Shown here piece by piece: positions 31,971 through 44,412 of a stretch of 64,000 nt of DNA. Source of the stretch: Paraphysomonas bandaiensis (Eukaryota > Chrysophyceae). Position numbers and translations under genes: made by a program. The notes under the pieces are model-generated. The model made no database searches. It was not told the DNA's origin and saw only the letters and a list, made by a program, of their open reading frames with translations. The stretch is taken from NCBI GenBank assembly GCA_965644295.1, contig CBFFRP010000110.1, positions 62,001 through 126,000 of the forward strand, given 5' to 3'. Every line of letters starts with the position of its first letter. The stretch's first letter is position 1.

Positions 31971-32460
31971 GAAAGTCTTATTATTAGCAATAGGCGTTAA
32001 AAACCTGCACCAACTTAGTAGCTAGATGAATGCTAGACAAACTAGTTAGACCTCTACCTGTAACTAATCAGTACACACTTTTTTATCCTACTATTTAACG
32101 CTACGGAAGCTGCTTGTGCGTCGCCGCAAGCACCAAGGTGCGACCACTTCCGCTCTGAGTTCTTAAGGTGAACATAACTTCAGCAGGCAGCCCAATACCC
32201 CGGTTACCCTTCAGGTGGGCCCTGTCCCGGATGCCCTTGTGGTTGACCCATTCCCGGATGCCTGTTTATTCGTCACCAAAGACGTCTACACAAGTGACAC
32301 TTATTGGTGTCCCTTGTACCACACAAGCATTCGGCTATGAGTGGGCAGAACAATATCTGCTGACTATGTTTGCGGCTCACGTTAGTTTCCCAGAGAAATA
32401 ACTCCGGTACTTATCCCCCAGAACACCACGAAAAGGTGCGAGTCCGAAAAGGGATACATA
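31971..32460. repeat. Family A copy, nearly full length
   Basis: The most regular single-arm copy: ATATTGAAAGTCTTATTATT at the left, then TATCCTACTATTTAACGCTA, GCTTGTGCGTCGCCGCAAGC, CACCAAGGTG and GACCACTTCCGC, then the arm AAGACGTCTACACAAGTGAC, GGCTCACGTTAGTTTCCC, TACTTATCCCCCAGAA and AAGGTGCGAGTCCGA at the right. Confidence 0.85.
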
Positions 32461-35269
32461 TAATATATCACACTGAAAATAGGATGAATGCATACAAGAG
32501 ATACTTACCGCTGTTTTGGCAGTCCGGTTGAAGGTAAAAGAAAACAGACCTGAGAAACTTTGAAAGACTTTTCAAGCTACTCTTCAAACAGGAGGATCAA
32601 GTCAAGTAAATCTTTATAAATGCCAGAACATTTTTGATGCCTTATTGAGTGACTTCGGGGCAAGGTATCCCCTATCTGCTTCAAGAAAAAACAGCTCCAT
32701 TATTGCTAATGTCCGAATTTTGAGAATATGGAATTGCAACAATACAGAGTATAATAATGAAGCCTGATGTTGGCTATGCGGAAAATTTTTTCAGTCAGCT
32801 CAAAAAAGAAACGAAAAGTTGAAATATCTATGTACAGGTCCACGAGTCATGTGTAATATGTACTTCCTATGCATCTGAACACCTGCTCAGCGCAGCAAAA
32901 CTTATTATACCAGTGTTGCGCAAAAGTATGCATCCTACTTTTATTATATGCACACACAAGAAGGGAAGCCGAAATGTGTCGCTTGCCGCTTAGGCCAGAA
33001 GGCCATATTTCATCTCGTAATATTTCCATTATAGTTCTGTGGATGGTGATGAGTACAGGATGGGTTTTTATTAGCTACATTATTAAGCAGTAGTTGTTCG
33101 GTTGTCGTGTGACATAATGACTAATACTAAAAAAGGAATCTACCACTAGTGAAATAGAGGTAGTTCAAAAGGTAGTTCAAAACAAGTTCAAAAGGGCGTT
33201 CAAACGGTAGTTCATCAGCAAGCCATATGAATGAAGTACACACAGGAGTTCATTCTAGTATTTTTATAAATTAAGCACTTATTATTACGATAATTTTCAC
33301 ACATTATACACACGATTAAATAACAAATACCGAACGTTGGCTTAAATCGTAGTAAGTAAAAATTGAAATCGTAGAAAGAAATGCCCCATCACGCAACTAA
33401 ATATCAATTCTTCTTGATGACACTCCGTTTCTTGTATATATATATATCAGGTCATCAAAAGAAGAAATTTTATAAATAAAATTTGTGGCTGGCATATTGT
33501 ATTTTGTCCACTAGATGTTTTATTCTGGAAGGCGGAGTCAAAATCCGAGTAGTTGGAGCACTCGTCATCATAATGGTACATTTCACATATAGGTCCGCCT
33601 ATATATACAAAAGTTTATATGATAGATACACATGTATATATTATTATATATATAGTTACATATATATACCCTCGAGATGCACACATGACACACAACGACT
33701 GCTTCTTGCCGGTGTCTTTGGAATCGAACGTTTGCACAGCTATGTGTTACATTCTGGAGTATCATCGTCTAAGACTATAATAGGTAACCCACATCAAGAA
33801 AGGTCGACCTGCTTAAAATATATGTTATAAATGTTGTGTATTTAAGTATACATACATACAGTACGTTATTAAGTTGTTATTATTTATATTTTACTCTACG
33901 ACTACAACATACTTGTTATAACTTACTTATAATATAGGTATATAACTAACTTACTTACCATGCCTGTTTCCACTCATTAGGCTCCTTTGATAAAATCATA
34001 GGGAGCTATCCATCATATTGTAATTCCATTTACATCATATTGTAATTCCTGTTTGAGTGATCTTCGTATTATTTACATATTAGTAAAATCAACTGCTAAA
34101 TGTACAGCTAAAAGTCGATAATTCCAAGAAGTATGTTTTCCGTGGAGTTTTCCAACATTCGGAATACGATGACTTTTGTTTTGCATACGAGAAATACTCT
34201 GATCATTTGGGAAATGCACCTAGTCGAATTGAGTTCTTTCAATGCAAGGAACTCATGACCTCCAGGCGAAAATATACAGTTTAATGTTTACTATGAACGA
34301 GCTTAATCTTAATAATTAACAAAATCTGACATTGTAAAATATTGTAACTTTTTGCAGGACGTTCACTAGTGCTTTATAGCGTAATACCCACATAGTCTGA
34401 AGATTCCTATAGTGCCTTTTACAGGGCTTTCTACTGTTGTAGGACTATCCACTTATATATGTGTATGGTCCTATATTATATCGTCTCTGTAGTACAGTCT
34501 ATATCTATACCAGGTAGTAAGAAAAACAATTTAGGGGAATGTGATCGTTATATTTAGGTTAAGCCGGTGAGATTGTGGAGATGTAGAATTATATATATAA
34601 TATATAAGCCACGCACACTGTTGCTATTTTGGTCAGAATTCCTTCGATAAGCCTAAAACCTACTTATCCTAGAACTATGTTTGATAACCAAAAAAAAACA
34701 CCGTAGAGTTTGCAAGTGCAACTTCGGTAACGAGATCAACGAATAAGTCTTTACCGCAGTAACACATGCAACTACCTACCATGTACCGCTACTTGAAGCA
34801 TATTTACTCCGGAGTTCCAGCTTTACAATAGTGGGCTTTGTATGCTCAAGGACAGATAGATGACGGCGGCATATCGAAGACCCTGCTCCAGCACACAAAC
34901 GACAATGCACAAACAGAGCTAATACTTACCCTCCTCCAGGTATCTTAGAAGTCGTCAATTCATCTTTACCTTTACTACACCCCCACTCCGCCGCACAACA
35001 GTATTACACTCTCACCTAGACCTATCCCCCTCCCTTCCTCAACTAATCTCTAATCTCTATTACGGGTCCACCAGGTCGCAAACCACACATGATCAATCAC
35101 AAGTTTAATACAACATCTATACCTAGCTCATGTAATACTCTTATACTGGTAAACTTATGCCGAATTGACTGGTGATGTTGTATTACGTGCTTATCATTAA
35201 TATATTTATACATCTATTCAAAAGACAATGAAAGACATTTTATTAAAGATCTGATTATTACATGAGAGA
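32461..35269. other. AT-rich repeat graveyard with weak coding remnants
   Basis: An open stretch at about 32545-32760 reads like a decayed Gag (for example NIFDALLSDFGARYPLS). The segment at 32870-33000 resembles 51590-51690 (both contain CAGTG(T/C)TGCGCAAAA), so it belongs to a dispersed element. The rest shows no gene; 33580-33670 and 34570-34610 are dinucleotide-rich. Confidence 0.4.
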
Positions 35270-35755
35270 ACTTATGGCACCTTGGTGCAACCATCCCTTG
35301 TAGTGTATTTAGACTGGTGATCTTCCTTTGGGTAGTGTGTCCAGCAATCCAGAGCCGCGTATGAACCGGGATGTGGGGGATGACGTGTTGATCTGTGAGT
35401 ATGGGTCGGTGGCAGAGGGTCTGAGATTACCAGTTGTGTCTGGGATTCTTTCTGTGGTGAGGATTGTTTGCTTCCTGTGATCGGGTTGGCAGGCCTGCGT
35501 GAGAGCGAGGTCTCGTGGAGGGCGCGGCTCGGGGAGTGGATGTTACTCTAAGTAGCTGGAGGATTGTTGGATTGGTGGTAGAGTGTATGCGGTGAGGTTG
35601 TGAGCTGGCAGGGGTCGAGGGTGGGGTCTTTGTTATTGCGTCGATGTTGTGATAACTGCGGCCTCTGTTTTTGAGCATGTTTATCTTATCCCTCCATTGT
35701 AGAGAGGGAGCAGAATCTTGGTGACGGATTTTTCGTTTCCTCAATAAGAAAGCGT
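35270..35755. repeat. GC-richer repeat remnant
   Basis: GGCACCTTGGTGCAACCA near 35277 resembles the second hairpin of family A (CACCAAGGTGCAACCA). A minus-strand frame of 105 codons (35427-35744) is Pro/Thr/Ser/Arg-rich, like the minus-strand frames of the GC-rich block at 59543-59877, and is not taken as a gene. Confidence 0.4.
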
Positions 35756-36042
35756 AATGATGAAGATATTGATTGATGATATATATATATGTTGTTATTG
35801 TATAGTATATATATTCATGCTTAAGGGTGGAGAATTTTTCTGGAGAATATCGGGTTTGATATCCACACTGATAGATGTGTACTGCCAGTGATCACAATAA
35901 CTCATCATCAATGTATATGGGAAGATACATTCAGTATTCTCATTGTAGTTGAAGCCTTGTACACATACTTCCAAGCACTGTCAATACTACATACTACATG
36001 ACTCGTGTACCTGTACTTAGATATTTCAACTTTCCGTTTCTT

Positions 36043-36365
36043 TGTTGGAATACGTATGGTTCTCTAAGATAGTACTGTAGAATACGTTAAATACAATGTG
36101 AAAAACAGTAATACGTAGTCAATAGTCAAAGGTGCTATATAGCTATAACTGTGAAACTGAAGTATTATATCATGACGATTCAAGAAGATACGGAAGTTGA
36201 GCAGTGGTTGACATGAACGAAATAATTTATCATGTTGTTGACATGTGTTACATGACAACACACACAATTGTGTATACAATTATAATAAAATAATCTATCT
36301 AGTTTGACTAACCTAAACTTCTCTTACAACGATCTTAATCATCTGAAAATGGTCATTTGTCAATA
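36043..36365 (+). repeat. 5' LTR of second copia element
   Basis: TGTTGG...GTCAATA, about 99% identical to the 3' copy. Confidence 0.92.
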
Positions 36366-36383
36366 TGGTAGCGAATGCGGAGG
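36366..36383 (+). other. Primer-binding site of second copia element
   Basis: TGGTAGCGAATGCGGAGG directly after the 5' LTR; its first eight bases are shared with the other copia element. Confidence 0.75.
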
Positions 36384-39300
36384 AGAGAAGGAGGATAGAG
36401 CTGATGTTCCATGGTTCGACGAGAGCAGCGTTGAACAATGGATCGAAGACTTTGAGACGATCCTTATGAGAAAGGAGCAGAGTGAGGTGGCTCTAGAAAG
36501 GCAACCAGAGGAAGAGGATTTCATAATTCAACCCCTGAATAGTCTTGAGACTAAGTCCTACAAAGAAGCGGTGGACAAGTATTGGAAAGCAAATGCAATT
36601 GCCTACTCATACTGCAGAGAGGCGGTGAAGCGATCTCCGAAGGCGCTGCAGAAGTTTCATCTGAAGCACAAGAAGTTCAAGAGATGGTTAGCACTCTTAA
36701 ATCGTGTTTTGAAGGAGGAACACAAAACAAGATTAGTGCTCTTCTTGCTCAGTTTGGATCATTCGAGATGAAGCCAGGGGAGACCGCGAGAGAGTATGTA
36801 CTGCGTTTTGAGCTGCTTCTTCGTGAAGTTCAGACGCATAACCAAACGGTAACGGAAGAATCATAAATTAGTAGGCTGAAGGAGGGAATTATCAGTGATG
36901 AATATGACGGTTTGAATTATGCCCGATGATGTACCATATGAATTGCTATCCAAACGTATCGAACAGATCGACGACACCAAGTATGGGAGGAAAATCATAG
37001 AGAAGAAGCGCAAGAACACGGAGGAGCTGAATCATATTGAAAAGCCTCGAAAGAAAGAGAGAGTATCTACAAAGAGGAAGTGCACTTATTGCTCGAAGAA
37101 AGGTATAATACACAATCATAATACTGAACAATGTAGGAAGAAAAAGGGGGAAACAAAGGGACAAAGACCGGGCAGTAAGGAATATACAGGATGCAGAGTA
37201 TGCAAATCCAAAAACCATCGCGCGAACGAATGTCCCCGAAATTCGACAGGAAAGACCAAGAAACCCCAGAAATCTGACAAGGTTTTCACCTTCGAGAATA
37301 TCCGCAGAGGAGGAACCGAGTCTGACTCGGAGTCCGAAGCGAATATGCATTATGACTGCGCTGTTGATATATATGATAAAAGTGACACATGTATGATTGG
37401 TACTGCTGAACACTTTACATACATAGATACATGCTGTTCATCGTCTATGTTTTTGATAAATGATCAGCAAGTATTCGATGAATCAACTCCATCAGATAGA
37501 GTTATCAGAGGCTCCAAGAAACGGCAACAGGAAGGGTAAACGACTGGAAGGGTATTGAATTCTCCGAAGACATCAACAGATTTCTGTGTTCGGGGAAACG
37601 CTTGAACGATATGGGTTATGAGTTCATCGTTTGGAATGGAATTCGAATCGTGGATCACAACACTGGAGTGATAGTATGCTAAATGGTATGACTGCGGTCC
37701 CTACGCAAACCTTACTGAGTCTGCCAAATGTATCCAGCTGTAGTAGGGGTGCACCAGAAGCAAATTTGACTGATCAGTATGGAGAATGGGCCATTTCAAC
37801 AAAGGGGCTCTAACGGAGGCACATAGAAGGATGTTGTTCACTGGCTCAAATCTGCAGAGGAAGCACCTATCGAAGACTGCATTAATAAAATCTTGTCTCT
37901 GTAGCATATGTGCCAGATCAAAGATTACGAGAGTTTCGTTTCACACAAAGGAGGATACGGATGTCAAGCCGGACATATCGGCTGATGTGCAAGTATTTCT
38001 GAATACTCCCGCTCAAGGTGATGAGCGCTACGTGATCACCCGAGCAGGATGTTCTGGGTAAACTAAAAGTGATTCAGTTTTTTAGAGAGGTGTTCAAAGG
38101 AGAGATTAGGCAATATAAGCTGAGAGTGGACCACTACCACGCTACGCTGATGGAGCTGGAGAACTCACAAACTTAGGAGCTATTTGAGATCACAAGGCTG
38201 CTACAAACATACTTGGTCTTCAACAGAGTGTCCGGAAATGAATGCAGATTCAGGACTGCATCAGAGATGGCGTTGGCGATGTTGTTGCAGTCAGGCCTAC
38301 CGGTTCCATTCTGGTTAGACGCGTATCATGCTGCTCGCTATACACTGATCAGACTCCCTACAAGGACGGACAGAGGATACATGTCCCCATATGAGTATGT
38401 CACGGGTCAGCCACCCAGTTTGAAATATTTTAGAGTATGGGGGTGCAAAACTTATATATTGACACCTAAGGCGGACAGGCGAAAGGACTGGGACGATAAA
38501 TCAAAGATTTGATACCTAGTGGGATATTCGGAAGATAAAGTTGGATACCAGGTGTATCTCCCAGCAACCGATAAGGTAATTACGTGTGTACACATACTCA
38601 CAGATGAGAGTATACCTTCCCGCACCGAAGAATATTACGCAGAAATCGACGCTCTCCGAGTACGAACAGCACCTAGACCAAAGACGGTGAATGATTATCA
38701 GCATCTCGTGAAGACTTTTCACATAGACGATGAAGACGAGCTGTTGTACAAGACCACCAGAGTGGTAGAAAGAAAGGGTGTCATTGTTGGTTATCGGTCA
38801 CTTGTAACTGCGGGGAGAACCCACATTGAGCAGAAGGTACCCATACATATAGAAGATGTTCAGGTAATGACAAGGAATACGCCTGGATACACGGGATATA
38901 CGGGAACGAGGGACGCCTCTAGTACCACTGATGGACGGAGTACGTCCACTATCTCAGCGCCTGAGAGCCATCAGGAGCAGCTAGTTAACCATGGTATTAT
39001 TCAGGGAGCACCTGATGAAGATATGACTCAAGGAGTACTTGATGAAGATGCAGCTCAAGGAGTACCTGAATATACTGATACTATAAATTCTAACAGTACT
39101 AATACCCTACAGAGAGTATCTAAAAGGGATGCAGAGAAACGTAAGCGTTTACGGAGGAGGCTAGCTAATGCTTCAGTGTTAGGAGTTTAACATGATAGAG
39201 GTAATGGATGCCGATGTAAATGTCATGGATTCAGAGGAGAGTACTGAGAATAAACACGTCCATGAACCGAACAGTTTTCTAGAGGCGGAGAGGTCCTCTC

Positions 39301-40873
39301 AAGCGGACGAATGGAGAACAGCCAGACGAATAGAGAAGAAAGCTCTTTTACGAAGAGGCGTTTTGAAGATAGTACGTCGACCATCTGGGGTCAAATTAAT
39401 CAGATGTAAGTATGTTCAAAAACTCAAGCGTGACATACTAGGCAACATACAGAAGTATAAAGCTCGACTAGTCGCACTAGGAAATCTTCAGGAGAAAACT
39501 GAGGAGGAGCCATCTACATTTGCACCGGTCGTAAAAGGGATAACTATCAGGCTCGTGATTGCAATTGCTTTTATGTTCCATATGCATGTACACCAGCTTG
39601 ATGTCAGTTCTTCATCTTGTTATGCAAATTTAGATGAAGATGTCTACATGTACCCACCTCCAGATGAGGAGCTCAGCAATGGATGGTGCTTTAAACTCAT
39701 CAAAGCACTATATGGTTTACGAGCCTCACCGCGTCAGTGGAATCGCCACATCGATAAATTCATAAAGTCAATGCAGTTTAGATCATGCGTGTTAGATACC
39801 TGCTTATATTATCGTTGGCACCAAGGCAAACTTACGTTATTACTCCTGTATGTAGATGACATCATTATCGCATCTGTGGATTTTGAATTCCTTGTTTTTG
39901 TCAAGAACAAGTTCTGCCAAACGTTTGAAATGAGGGAAAGTGCCAAAGTTTCCTAAATATTCGAATCACGAGAGGCGAAGACTGGTTCAAACTAGATCAA
40001 TCAAAGTATGCGGAGAAAATAATTCAGAAATTCAACCATGTCATGGGGAACAGTAGAAAGAATAAGGAAGCTCCGTTGCCATCAAATGTACAAGAACTAC
40101 TAGCTGCAGAACGGGAACTTACATCAGAACAGGAGGACTGGGTCTCACAATTTCCGTATCGTAGTATTATTGGAGCAATCCTGTATCTCGCACTCCACAC
40201 AAGACCAGATCTCGCCTATGCAATCGGACTACTATCGAGATACAGCAGTAATCCTACATACGCATCGTGTCGTTTAGCTATTCATTTACTGAAATATTTG
40301 AGAGGCACCACCAGCAAAGGAATCAAATTCAGTGGGAGTAAGTTTGATTTACATGTATTTAGTGATGCGGACTGGGCAGGTGATATACTAACGAGACGTT
40401 CAACTACCGGTTATATTGTATTCTTATGTGCTGGAGCAATCGCTTGGCAGTCCAAACTGCAGACTACAGTTGCAACTTTCAGTATGGAGTCCGAGTATAT
40501 GGCTGAATATACGGCCATGCAAGAACTGGTGTGGCTACGGGGGGTGTTACGAGAGCTAGGACTCGCATTGACGAAGCCAACCCCATTCTTCATGGACAGC
40601 AAGAGTGCAAAAGATCTGTCAGAAAATCCAGTCTATCACAAAAGATCAAAACATATTCAGATAAAGTACCACTGGGTTCGGGAACACGTAAATGGAAGGT
40701 TTCCTACAGCCAGATTGATTCATGTATCGACTAAGGATATGGCGGCCGAAATATTTACAAAAGCGTTATCTACAAAGCTCTTTAAACTCCATGAAGAAAC
40801 TATCACAGGGGAAAAGAGAAGCATTTCAAATGAAGTTGAGAAGAATCAGAAGAAGCGGTTCAAGAGAGGTTAA
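36384..40873 (+). pseudogene. Broken copia gag-pol
   Basis: Coding blocks lie in different frames or are separated by stops: Gag 36384-36866 (frame change between 36582 and 36771), zinc knuckle and protease region 36919-37539, integrase pieces 37786-38061 and 38213-38512, the following linker 38519-39190 after a TGA at 38513, reverse transcriptase 39192-39956 with LYVDDIII, RNase H 40043-40873 with FSDADWAGD, MESEYMAEY and MDSKSAKD. The zinc knuckle reads CRVCKSKNHRANEC. The protease motif is IDTCC where Asp-Thr/Ser-Gly is required, so the active site is also altered. The copy cannot make a full polyprotein and is described only as a relic. Confidence 0.88.
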
Positions 40874-41039
40874 GGGTGTGTTTTTAGTGGGTAAGAATCC
40901 CACATAACTGTGTTACAGCGAAGTGTGATGTTCACAGTATCTTTATGAAGATTTTCACATCCGTTTTATCCTAAGATGACTAGATGATATATATAGCTGC
41001 AGTATAATGACGATTACTCGTTTCTACATTGAGGAGGAG

Positions 41040-41359
41040 TGTTGGAATACGTATGGTTCTCTAAGATAGTACTGTAGAATACGTTAAATACAATGTGAAA
41101 AACAGTAATACGTAGTCAATAGTCAAAGGTGCTATATAGCTATAACTGTGAAACTGAAGTATTATATCATGACGATTCAATATACGGAAGTTGAGCAGTG
41201 GTTGACATGAACGAAATAATTTATCATGTTGTTGACATGTGTTACATGACAACACACACAATTGTGTATACAATTATAATAAAATAATCTATCTAGTTTG
41301 ACTAACTTAAACTTCTCTTACAACGATCTTAATCATCTGAAAATGGTCACTTGTCAATA
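41040..41359 (+). repeat. 3' LTR of second copia element
   Basis: Follows the polypurine tract GAGGAGGAG; see the 5' LTR. Confidence 0.92.
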
Positions 41360-41364
41360 TTCTT

Positions 41365-41950
41365 AAGTTTTTGAGCTGATTGAAGAATTTTTTCCGCAGA
41401 GCCAACTTCTACTTTTTATAAATGTCCCTACTTTTGTATGCATTCATCGTTCAGTTGTCTCTTCTAATCACTATAGGATATATATATTATATTAAGAGAA
41501 TTACTGTACATACATGTGTAGAGGTGTAGAGTACTGTTTGAGCTGGCGATACATAAAAAATAGAAAATATATCAAAAATAGGCTTTTTTCTTATTTTCCA
41601 GATATTTGTATACATAGACGTATATTTTGCACCATACAGTTAAGGATCTTCTCTTATATTATGACTATCATAATATTGATTGCAATATATTGCAAAAGTA
41701 TTGTGAGCTCTTTTAACAGAAACACTATTGATGGAATATTTGACCAGTCCACCAATCAATATATTTTACAATATATTGTACAATGTATTGCAATACAATA
41801 TATTGTTCCCTATCCCTGGCAGCTAGTGCATTCTAGCATTAAACAATTGCAATTAATTGCAATATTTGAAGTTGAGACAACATATAATTGACTACAACCT
41901 GCGTCAATTAATTGACAATTACTTTATTGATACGCAGCCCTGGCAGGAGC
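41365..41950. repeat. hAT-like MITE copy, inverted relative to 31558-31970
   Basis: Shares, in reverse complement, the blocks around TACATACATGTGTAGAGGTG, TTGCAATACAATATATTG and CAATTAATTGCAAT with 31558-31970 and ends GATACGCAGCCCTGG near 41943. Confidence 0.6.
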
Positions 41951-42145
41951 GGCTGGAGATGACAAGTACGTTTGAACAAATAGACGACGTGTTAGAATTA
42001 GCAAGCATTATTAGCTATGTCTTAGTACTGCTACGCATTAGCAACTCAATATATATCACATCATCTAGAAAAACCCTCATGTTATATGGTGTCTAGATAC
42101 ATGACCATGCCCATTAACTGTGAAGCATTCTTTCCACTAAGCCAC

Positions 42146-43777
42146 CTATTTCTTGGCAGACTTAGAATTGGAACTATACTTACCTTCTGGAACATCTCGA
42201 TCTGCCCTATGCGATTTCCCCGTTCCACGAGATCCATTTTTCTCTCCACCCGCACGCACCTTCCCGAATCCTCCATCTCGCTTAGGTGGCATTTTGTCAG
42301 CTGCACCACCTCTGTTATCACGTTTGTCGCTACCAGCGATTCCTCGTTCACGAGGGGTACGGGCAGTGGACTTGTTACCTGCTTTCTGCTGTCGCTCTGC
42401 TACATGGATAGGCACACCACGCACAGAAAATGCACACGGATCGGCAACAAGCTTGGCCAATACTTTCGATACAGACGACGAGTCCTGGAAATCGACGAAT
42501 GCATAACCCCGGCTATGCACATCTATCTTCTTGATGTTGCCATAGTCACCGAAGAGTGCGGCCAAGTCAGCTTCTGAGGTATTCTCACCCAGTTGATTGA
42601 CATACAACGAACTACTGCATTTTCCATCCCCATCGCTCCCACTTCCAGCTGTCTCCCCATCAGTTGCAGTAGCAACTTTTCCTGTTCGCACATTGCGGCC
42701 AGAAGCCCCACCACTACCCGATGCGCCAGTGAGGTCTACAGCTGGAGAATCGCTGCTCCAGCTTTTGACAAGATCCGCAAAACTTCTCGGTGCTACAGTT
42801 GTTTCACCCACTGGTCCATCTTGTTCAATTAGTGGCTGCTGATTTCCGGTGCCTGCCTCGACATCGTCAGCACCTCGGAGTGAGACATTCACATAATCAG
42901 GTTCAGAAATAACAGTTGCTGCATCAACGTTCACTTCTGTAGCAGTATCAGTCGGTACAGAGGTCGTATCCAAAACCTCAGCACCTGAGTCAACAGTTGC
43001 GGGTGCATCAGTACATTCGGTAGTGTTATCTACACGGGTGGAATCATCTCCTAAAAGATCATGGGCCAAGAGGTCATCTTGTTCTTTATGCATCTCCATC
43101 TCATTCACAGGGGCATATCCAGTCCCCGCAGATTCGTTTCGGCATGTCGGGTCTTCCGGGGGTGGGGCACCAAACGATGCATCGCCCCGTCCGGATGTCT
43201 CTCTGTCGACACTGAGGAGTCGAAATACTGAGTTGCGCACATAATACGAAGCCATCGTCGTCTGCGTAGATAACGTATAACACTGAACAAAAGTAAACAT
43301 CACAAAGTACCTTCTGATTAAGAGAGGATTGACACGCAAGGAAAAAACTTTGAACAAAGGGGCGAGACGCGTTTCCTGACTTAGTGAATAACCCCGTCAC
43401 AACAAGGAATACTCCATTATGATCAGAGTGTTGGGCATCAATAGAACCTTCACGGAAATCTATACGAGCACCAGCCAGATTTAGTGAATTGACATATTCG
43501 CGAATATTTTCAATCCCAGTAACACTTTTAGCCACCTTTAAAAAATGTCACATGCAACTCAATTGAAAGCACGAATCGCACCTGATGCCCTTCCGAATGT
43601 GAGAAGGCAGATTCATCCTTATAGAAGCGATGGAGTTCGCCGGGGTTCTTCGTCAGCATTTCATAAAATTGCTTCACAAAGCTACGAATTTTTATTTATT
43701 ATTGTGATATTTATATCGGCATAAACAAGTAAGTAAAACCTTTGCGCGATTACATCGGGGCTATAATCTTTCGACAT
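42146..43777 (-). CDS. G3BP-like NTF2-RRM RNA-binding protein
   Basis: Four exons on the minus strand, 43740-43777, 43582-43681, 43311-43535 and 42146-43261, encode 492 aa. An NTF2-like domain fills about residues 8-130 (SFVKQFYEMLTKNPGELHRF, FYKDESAFSHSEG, QSFFLACQ). A long acidic Ser/Thr/Glu-rich linker follows, then an RRM with SSLYVNQLGE (RNP2) and HSRGYAFVDF (RNP1), then a Lys/Gly/Arg-rich tail (GGEKNGSRGTGKSHR). This order is that of G3BP1/2 and fungal Nxt3-type proteins, which act in cytoplasmic ribonucleoprotein granules and deubiquitinase cofactor roles. Near the end CAGAAG|GTAAGT forms a strong splice donor, so an alternative short tail is possible. Start ATG at 43777 gives MSKDYSPDVIAQ, a usual NTF2 lead-in. 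Confidence 0.88.
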
Positions 43778-44409
43778 TTTCGATTAGGTATAACTCCGAA
43801 TATTACCCTGAACAAGCAAATATATTCCTCGTAGATGAAGAGCTGAAACGATCGCCTCAATATGTGTCAATATCGGTTGGGGCAAGCTATGGATAGGTAG
43901 GATTCAACGCAGTTTACTTCCTACAGCCAGAATGATGATATGTGTCTGTCTGTGTGTGGTGTGCGCTGACTTGTCGATGTGTGGTTTGATTTTCCTCCTT
44001 TCGTTTTTTCTGTGTTCGTTTTTTGCGACTTTTCTAGATTCCATATTGTCTCGAGATTTGCTGTGGAAAATGTGGCTATACTGCTGCTGTAAACCGGTAT
44101 ATTAGGACTTTCCATAATGACAATCCAAATTTTTCAGTTTCCAAAAGTAATGGTTGCTGTTTTTGTATGTATGTTTGAACTATATTATCTGCTGATGGTG
44201 ATGTATGTTATATGATCATTCTAGCTACTACTTGAGGGTATATATCTGTTGGTGGAGCAGTTAAATATACAGCCAATGAACTTACATACGATATGATCGC
44301 CTTACTATAATTATATGAATGTGCTTCATTAAAGCCACAAAAAAATTATTCCATGATATAAATTGGCACAACAGATCAGGCAACATGTATTTTCTGAACT
44401 TATTTTTTG
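43778..44409. other. Intergenic, no gene recognised
   Basis: Upstream of the G3BP-like gene; includes its promoter. A run GTGTCTGTCTGTGTGTGG lies at about 43941-43958. Confidence 0.4.
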
Positions 44410-44412
44410 TAA

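Larger units (their letters stand above)
36043..41359 (+). mobile_element. Second Ty1/copia element, LTRs intact but coding sequence broken
   Basis: LTRs at 36043-36365 (323 bp) and 41040-41359 (320 bp) start TGTTGGAATACG and differ by two substitutions and one short indel. A 5-bp target duplication TTCTT flanks it (36038-36042 and 41360-41364). The primer-binding site TGGTAGCGAATGCGGAGG begins at 36366 and the polypurine tract GAGGAGGAG ends at 41039. The family differs from the element at 12036-17663. Confidence 0.93.

Noticed and set aside
35427-35744. Pro/Ser/Arg-rich minus-strand ORF of 105 codons
   Set aside because: Composition matches the frames of other repeat copies (59543-59877) and there is no conserved motif.
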